17,900 bases of DNA from Methylomicrobium sp. (lineage in GTDB: Bacteria > Pseudomonadota > Gammaproteobacteria > Methylococcales > Methylomonadaceae), in assembly GCA_007135635.1 (NCBI GenBank), contig SLIO01000134.1, positions 1 through 17,900 on the forward strand, written 5' to 3'. The number at the start of each line of letters is the position of its first letter. Position 1 is the stretch's first letter. The position numbers and the translations under genes were made by a program. Positions 13,616-17,900 of the stretch are shown piece after piece. The notes beneath the pieces were generated by a model. That model was not told where the DNA came from, searched no databases, and saw only the letters and a program-made list of their open reading frames with translations.

Positions 13616-15799
13616 CTAGGCTTTGACTCGTGTAATTTTTAATACGATCGTTAATTTTTTCAGGCGCCGCATAATATTGGCTAAATGAACTCGATCTTTT
13701 ACGCTGAGTGTGATCAAATCGATGGAGACTCGGTCATCCTGGTCGACTACCGTGACGTTTTCGATATTCGAATCCATTTCTGAAATGGTTGCGGCGATAG
13801 TCGCAAGCGTTCCCCTTTGATTGAGTAGTTCAATGCGAATCTCAGCCGGGAATTCTCCGCTAGTATCCTTGCTCCATTCGACATCCAGCCAACCGGTTTG
13901 TTTTTTTCTCGAATCGCTGCTGTTTCTACATTCATGATGATGAACGACAATGCCGCGCCCGGGATTGAAAAAACCGACTATCGAATCGCCGGGTATCGGT
14001 CGGCAGCATTTGGCCAGTGTTACGACCATGCCCTCTGTGCCTTTGATGATTAGCGGGCTGTTGACGCCTTGTTCGTTATCGTTGAGTCTAACCGTCGACG
14101 TGATGTCATCTTGACTCAAGCGTTTGGCGACCAAAAACGGCATTTTATTACCGAGGCCTATGTCTTCTAGTAAGGCGTCCATCGAGTTGACGGACAACAC
14201 TTCCAGCAGTTTGTTCATACGCTCCGGCGGAATCGTGTCCAATTGTAAGTTCATGCCTTGCAATTCTTTTTCCAGGAGGCGACGTCCGAGATTGATCGCT
14301 TCCTGTTGTTTAAAGTTTTTCAGATAGGCGCGGATGCTGCTGCGGGCTTTAGCGGTCACGACATAGTTTAGCCAGAGCGGGTTGGGGCGGGCCCAAGATG
14401 TAGTGATGACTTCGACGGTTAAGCCGTTTTCCAATTGTGTTTGCAACGGCACCAGTTGTTTATCGACTCGAGCCGAGACGCAGGAGTTGCCGATGTCGGT
14501 ATGTACCGCATAAGCGAAGTCGACGATCGTTGCACCCCGAGGTAATTTGATAATTCCGCCTTGAGGCGTGAATACGAAGACCTCTTGCGGGTAAAGGTCG
14601 ATTTTGAGATTGTCGATAAACTCCATGGAATTGCCGGCCGACTTGTGAATCTCCAGTAATTCACGAAGCCATTCATTAGCTCGGGCCTGGGCATGTTCGG
14701 TTTTGTCGCTTTCCGCTTTATCGCTATCGGATTTATAAAGCCAATGTGCGGCAATGCCCGATTCCGACATTCTGTGCATTTCTTGGGTTCTGATTTGAAT
14801 TTCAATCGGGACGCCATAAGGGCCGATTAATATGGTATGCAGAGATTGGTAGCCATTGGCCTTGGATAGTGCGATATAATCCTTGAATCGCCCGGGAACC
14901 GGGTTATACAGATTATGTACAATGCCCAGTGCGCGATAGCAGGTGTCGGGCTGATCGCAAAGAATTCTAAAGGCATAAACATCGAACACGTCAGCAAAGG
15001 ATATTTTTTTATTCAGCATTTTTTGATAAATGCTATAAAGGTTTTTTTCTCGTCCTTCGACTTCGCATTCCAAACCGGCTTCGCGTAGGCGATTTTTAAT
15101 TGAATTTTGAATGATTTCGACGATTTCTCTTCGATTCCCTCTGGCTTTCCTGACGGCGTTTTTTAAGACGGCATGGCGAATGGGGTATAGGGCTTTAAAG
15201 CCGAGGGATTCCAGTTGATGGCGGATGTGGTTCATGCCCAGCCGGTTGGCAATGGGTGCGTAAATATCGAGTGTTTCGCGCGCGATGCGGCGTTTTTTTT
15301 CGGGTGGCATTGAGCCTAAGGTTTGCATGTTATGCAGACGGTCGGCTAGTTTGACCATGATGACGCGCAAATCCTTGGTCATGGCCAAAAACATTTTTCG
15401 GACATTTTCCGCCTGGGCTTCGGCGCGCGATTTGCTGTCGATTTTGCTCAGCTTTGTAACGCCGTCGACCAACTCGGCCACTTCCATGCTAAACAAGCGG
15501 CCGAGGTCTTCCTTGCTGACGTGCGTGTCTTCAATGACATCGTGTAGGAGTGCTGCCATGATGCCTTTTGCGTCCATACGCATTTCCGCCAGGCAGATTG
15601 CTACTGCGATCGGGTGACAAATGTAAGCTTCACCGCTTTTACGGAACTGGCCGGCATGCGCCTCGGCGCCATACTGATAGGCCCTACAGATATCGTCGAT
15701 TTGGTTCTGGTCCATATAGCTTTCCAGAGCCGAGCATAAACGCCGAATCAGTTTATCCTGAGGGCGTTCAAGTTCGAGGCTGTCAGCTAGTTGTAACAT
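13616..15799 (-). CDS. spoT: Bifunctional (p)ppGpp synthetase/hydrolase SpoT
   Basis: A 727-aa RelA/SpoT homologue (E. coli SpoT 702). The N-terminal HD hydrolase domain shows FRKSGEAYICHP at 52-63, the HD pair H86-D87 (LLHDVIEDT) and KLADRLHNM at 150-158. The synthetase domain at about 250-355 carries GRFKDYIALSKANGYQSLH (303-321), EIQIRT (333-338) and AAHW. The RFKD motif (304-307) is the RxKD type of bifunctional enzymes, not RelA's ExDD, so both activities are plausible. TGS lies at about 405-465 (VFVFTPQGGIIKLPRG), a CC/zinc-finger-like motif at 597-624 (AKCCRPIPGD, HHHEC), and ACT at about 653-727. A short charged stretch (about 356-370) lies between synthetase and TGS. The ATG is 7 bp after rpoZ, so translational coupling is likely. 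Confidence 0.97.
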   Translation of the reverse strand: MLQLADSLELERPQDKLIRRLCSALESYMDQNQIDDICRAYQYGAEAHAGQFRKSGEAYICHPIAVAICLAEMRMDAKGIMAALLHDVIEDTHVSKEDLGRLFSMEVAELVDGVTKLSKIDSKSRAEAQAENVRKMFLAMTKDLRVIMVKLADRLHNMQTLGSMPPEKKRRIARETLDIYAPIANRLGMNHIRHQLESLGFKALYPIRHAVLKNAVRKARGNRREIVEIIQNSIKNRLREAGLECEVEGREKNLYSIYQKMLNKKISFADVFDVYAFRILCDQPDTCYRALGIVHNLYNPVPGRFKDYIALSKANGYQSLHTILIGPYGVPIEIQIRTQEMHRMSESGIAAHWLYKSDSDKAESDKTEHAQARANEWLRELLEIHKSAGNSMEFIDNLKIDLYPQEVFVFTPQGGIIKLPRGATIVDFAYAVHTDIGNSCVSARVDKQLVPLQTQLENGLTVEVITTSWARPNPLWLNYVVTAKARSSIRAYLKNFKQQEAINLGRRLLEKELQGMNLQLDTIPPERMNKLLEVLSVNSMDALLEDIGLGNKMPFLVAKRLSQDDITSTVRLNDNEQGVNSPLIIKGTEGMVVTLAKCCRPIPGDSIVGFFNPGRGIVVHHHECRNSSDSRKKQTGWLDVEWSKDTSGEFPAEIRIELLNQRGTLATIAATISEMDSNIENVTVVDQDDRVSIDLITLSVKDRVHLANIMRRLKKLTIVLKITRVKA

Positions 15800-15806
15800 G
15801 GCTGTA

Positions 15807-16046
15807 TTAGAATGTTAAATCGGTTTCGGTATCGTCGCCGGTTCGATGCAACAGGTTGATGTTGTCGGCATTGACATGTCCTGCAGCAATTTCGCGCAAG
15901 GCGAGTACGGTATCCTTGTCTTTGCCGCGCGGGACAAATTCTTCCGCACCCTTGCTCAATTGGCGGGCGCGTTTGCTGGCTAACAACACCAGTTTAAAAC
16001 GGTTTTCGACATGCTCAAGGCAGTCTTCGATAGTGACTCTGGCCAT
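15807..16046 (-). CDS. rpoZ: RNA polymerase omega subunit
   Basis: A 79-aa omega subunit (E. coli 91 aa) that aids assembly of beta' into core polymerase and forms part of ppGpp site 1 in proteobacteria. The hallmark start [17 protein letters not shown] and [11 protein letters not shown] at 20-30 are intact. The C-terminal tail is shorter than in E. coli. The frame is open 19 codons further upstream, but the ATG at 16046 has AGGA seven bases before it and gives the canonical N-terminus. It is directly followed by spoT (7 bp), so the polymerase subunit and the ppGpp enzyme that acts on it are co-expressed. The usual upstream partner gmk is absent here. Confidence 0.96.
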   Translation of the reverse strand: MARVTIEDCLEHVENRFKLVLLASKRARQLSKGAEEFVPRGKDKDTVLALREIAAGHVNADNINLLHRTGDDTETDLTF

Positions 16047-16101
16047 AGTGATCCTGTAAAATAAAAAATTCCGCCCTTTTGGCCGGATGAAAAAAGCATT
16101 C

Positions 16102-16107
16102 ATTATA
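16102..16107 (-). promoter_or_regulatory. Possible -10 box of the rpoZ-spoT promoter
   Basis: The minus strand reads TATAAT, a perfect -10, 55 bases before the rpoZ ATG. The matching -35 position (CTGATT at 16130-16125) is poor and lies inside a hairpin. It may instead be part of the terminator U-run. Confidence 0.3.
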
Positions 16108-16111
16108 AAAG

Positions 16112-16136
16112 GAAACGCTGATTAAATCAGCGTTTC
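16112..16136 (-). terminator. Hairpin between pgk and rpoZ, likely terminator
   Basis: A perfect 12-bp stem GAAACGCTGATT / AATCAGCGTTTC with a one-base nominal centre. On the minus strand it is followed by CTTTTATAA, a short U-run. It lies between the pgk stop and the rpoZ start on the same strand, so it would separate the two transcripts. The stem is symmetric and only moderately GC-rich. Confidence 0.5.
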
Positions 16137-16303
16137 AATAAAAGACTCCGATAGCTCTTTTGCAGTTCAAGCTGTGAATCGTTTGTAACAGTCGCGAGAA
16201 GCTAAAAAAGTGGTGTTAAGCTTAACTAGGCGGCAATTCCGAAGATGCGTAAACTTTTTACCGGAAACGTTCCTCGGCTTGTTATCGGTTGGTCCGGAGT
16301 TTC

Positions 16304-17476
16304 TTAATTGCGTTGTTTTAAAACGGCCACGGCCGGTAATTCTTTGCCCTCCAAAAATTCAAGAAACGCGCCGCCACCGGTCGAAGCATAGGAAACTTGT
16401 TCTTCGATTCCATATTTGTCGATTGCCGCTAGCGTATCACCACCGCCGGCAATTGAAAAGCCACTGCTGTCGGCAATGGCTTTGGATAGGGCTTCGGTGC
16501 CACCACCGAATTGATCGAATTCGAAAACCCCGACCGGTCCATTCCAGACGATCGTGCCTGCCGATTTTAAAATGTCGGCATAAAGCGCCGCAGTTTCAGG
16601 ACCGATATCCATAATTAAATCGTCGGCTTGGACATCGGCGACTTTCTTGACTGTCGCGGCGGCATTTTCGGAAAATTCTTTTGCGCAAACCACATCGACC
16701 GGAACCGGGATTTCTGCCCCGTTACGTTTGGCTTGAGCCATCAATCGGTTCGCTTCATCGATTAAATCGGCTTCATAGAGGGATTTGCCTACCGGAAATC
16801 CGGCTGCAGCGATAAAGGTGTTGGCAATTCCGCCACCAACAATGAGCCGGTCGACTTTTTGCGATAGGGATTCGAGTACGGTGAGTTTGGTCGAAACCTT
16901 CGAGCCGCCGACGATTGCGACCAAAGGGCGGTCAGGGCTTTCCAATGCCTTGCCTAAGGCGTCCAGTTCTTTAGCTAATAATGGCCCGGCACAAGCGATC
17001 GGTGCAAATTGCGCAACGCTGTGCGTGGACGCTTGAGCGCGATGTGCGGTGCCGAATGCGTCCATTACGAAAATATCGCATAGGGCGGCCATTTTCTTGC
17101 CAAGTTCTTCGTTGTTTTTTCCTTCGCCTTTATTGAAGCGTACGTTTTCGCATAAAACGACTTCACCGGGCTGAATTTCGATACCGTCGATCCAGTCTCT
17201 TTCTAGGCGTACGGGTTTGCCTAGTAAGCCTTGCAAGTGTTCGGCAACCGGTTTCATCGAGGCTTCTTCGCAGTAAACGCCCTCTTCCGGACGACCTAAG
17301 TGCGACATCAGAATGACTGCAGCGCCGGCTGATAAGGCGTGTTCAATAGTAGGCAGGCTGGCTTTTATGCGGATATCGCTAGCTACTTTGCCGTTTTTGA
17401 TCGGGACGTTTAAGTCTTCACGAATCAATACGCGTTTACTTGATAAGTCCAGATCGACCATTTTTTTTATCGACAT
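16304..17476 (-). CDS. pgk: Phosphoglycerate kinase
   Basis: Reversibly transfers phosphate between 1,3-bisphosphoglycerate and ADP in glycolysis, gluconeogenesis or the Calvin cycle, in the cytoplasm. It has 390 aa (bacterial norm about 387-400). Visible motifs are REDLNVP at 19-25, SHLGRP at 58-63, ENVRFNKGE at 110-118, VGGSKVSTK at 189-197, VGGGIANTF at 213-221, WNGPVGVFE at 311-319, and nucleotide-binding GGGDTLAA at 344-351 plus [13 protein letters not shown] at 365-377. The frame extends 22 codons upstream, but AGGAG (complement of 17486-17490) nine bases before the ATG at 17476 and the usual [11 protein letters not shown] start decide the position. No glycolytic neighbour is visible; a composite repeat begins 63 bp upstream. 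Confidence 0.97.
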   Translation of the reverse strand: MSIKKMVDLDLSSKRVLIREDLNVPIKNGKVASDIRIKASLPTIEHALSAGAAVILMSHLGRPEEGVYCEEASMKPVAEHLQGLLGKPVRLERDWIDGIEIQPGEVVLCENVRFNKGEGKNNEELGKKMAALCDIFVMDAFGTAHRAQASTHSVAQFAPIACAGPLLAKELDALGKALESPDRPLVAIVGGSKVSTKLTVLESLSQKVDRLIVGGGIANTFIAAAGFPVGKSLYEADLIDEANRLMAQAKRNGAEIPVPVDVVCAKEFSENAAATVKKVADVQADDLIMDIGPETAALYADILKSAGTIVWNGPVGVFEFDQFGGGTEALSKAIADSSGFSIAGGGDTLAAIDKYGIEEQVSYASTGGGAFLEFLEGKELPAVAVLKQRN

Positions 17477-17539
17477 AATGTTTGGCTCCTGTGGTGAGTT
17501 GAGATAGGTGTGAAAGTGCTGTCTATATTGGTAGATATA

Positions 17540-17698
17540 CAAATTTCGGTGCAGGGATGTCCTTCAAAGGTCCAGAACCTAAATTAACGAAAAATTTAAA
17601 TTATAACCAATAACCTATAGAGTTTAGGTGTTGGGTGAATGCAGATTTTGAAGAAGCAAAAATACCCCGGTGTTTCTATACGCCAATTCCGAAATTTG
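17540..17698. repeat. Composite intergenic repeat, copy 4 (159 bp) upstream of pgk
   Basis: A perfect 10-bp inverted pair, CAAATTTCGG (17540-17549) and CCGAAATTTG (17689-17698), flanks the fourth 65-bp palindrome. As in copy 3, GGGTGAATGCA follows the palindrome. Beyond it, to 17807, I see only a short hairpin GGTTTT/AAAACC (17714-17733) and no gene. Confidence 0.5.
17571..17635. repeat. 65-bp palindromic repeat, copy 4
   Basis: The left arm TCCAGAACCTAAATT (17571-17585) and right arm AGTTTAGGTGTTGGG (17621-17635) have the same length and layout as copies 1 and 3, with a diverged AT-rich centre. Confidence 0.75.
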
Positions 17699-17807
17699 AT
17701 GTGCATTTATACTGGTTTTGATCAATTAAAACCGTGCCATCGGTGTTCTATTTTTGTTTTATAAGGCTAATGTATATGGCGAGGTAAGCGCATGATCTAA
17801 AATTTTA

Positions 17808-17900
17808 TTATTGTAGCAAAATAGCGGCGCTTATCATTGCCGCGCCTATCAAGATTGTAGTCAATGTGGTGTTTTGATTGCGTTCAATTTGTTTGCGTAA
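17808..17900 (-). CDS. 3' end of a membrane protein gene, 5' part outside window
   Basis: An open minus-strand frame enters from the right edge and ends at TAA (17808-17810), giving the last 30 residues: a basic/polar stretch LRKQIERNQN, then a hydrophobic helix TTLTTILIGAAMISAAILL, then Q. A C-terminal membrane anchor after a charged stretch is typical of several proteins, including the quinone-biosynthesis kinase-like UbiB, but 30 residues do not allow assignment. It would be upstream of pgk on the same strand, separated from it by the repeat region. Confidence 0.45.
   Translation of the reverse strand, partial: LRKQIERNQNTTLTTILIGAAMISAAILLQ

Noticed and set aside
13409..13642. 77-aa plus-strand ORF in the spoT-ridA gap
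   Set aside because: Made mostly of composite repeat sequence and the antisense end of spoT; no RBS or domain.
16215..16226. 12-bp perfect palindrome GTTAAGCTTAAC downstream of pgk
   Set aside because: Single site with no loop or partner; a regulatory role cannot be argued from one occurrence.
16210..16614. 134-aa plus-strand ORF over the pgk 3' end
   Set aside because: Antisense shadow of pgk with Arg/His/Pro-rich composition and no domain.

Overview
The window is a mostly housekeeping stretch of a gammaproteobacterial chromosome of moderate GC. The block rpoZ-spoT-ridA-recG-ubiC and the style of LexA, HspQ, HemL and SirB2 all fit Gammaproteobacteria. Long intergenic gaps filled with palindromic repeats, and the overall protein flavour, are compatible with Methylococcales (methanotrophs). 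That order is an inference and is not proven by anything in the window. I see no rRNA, tRNA, CRISPR array, prophage or intact transposase.

Layout from left to right. Plus strand 1-2303: the 3' part of a secreted-type alkaline phosphatase (Vibrio VAP-like) followed after 29 bp by an inositol-monophosphatase-family phosphatase. Minus strand 2613-2975: a SirB2-type membrane protein. A 626-bp gap with a composite repeat follows, then (minus) lexA with a 51-codon membrane-protein gene 17 bp downstream of it, which looks like a two-gene SOS operon. Plus 4615-5796: an M20D amidohydrolase, convergent with minus-strand ribA. A 165-bp MITE-like inverted-repeat element separates ribA from the divergent hspQ. 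Next come a class I methyltransferase and hemL (both minus), a small plus-strand lipoprotein, the minus-strand series rpoZ>spoT>ridA>recG>ubiC, and pgk (minus). The last 93 bases hold the 3' end of another minus-strand gene with a C-terminal membrane helix.

The genes cover many core functions: ppGpp control and RNA polymerase omega (spoT, rpoZ), replication-fork repair (recG) and its damage regulator (lexA), cofactor entry points (ribA riboflavin, hemL tetrapyrrole, ubiC ubiquinone), glycolysis/Calvin-cycle pgk, and enamine/imine detoxification (ridA).

The least ordinary content lies between the genes. A 61-65-bp palindrome family (arms close to CCCAGCACCTAAATT / AATTTAGGTGCTGGG) occurs four times, each copy inside a larger inverted-repeat composite. 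A second, unrelated element with ATATACTTCGCGCGG ends sits between ribA and hspQ, with a solo end upstream of the methyltransferase. Most of these lie shortly upstream of a gene start. The best candidate for something undescribed is the lexA-coupled 51-aa single-helix protein. I found no evidence of a large novel multi-gene system.
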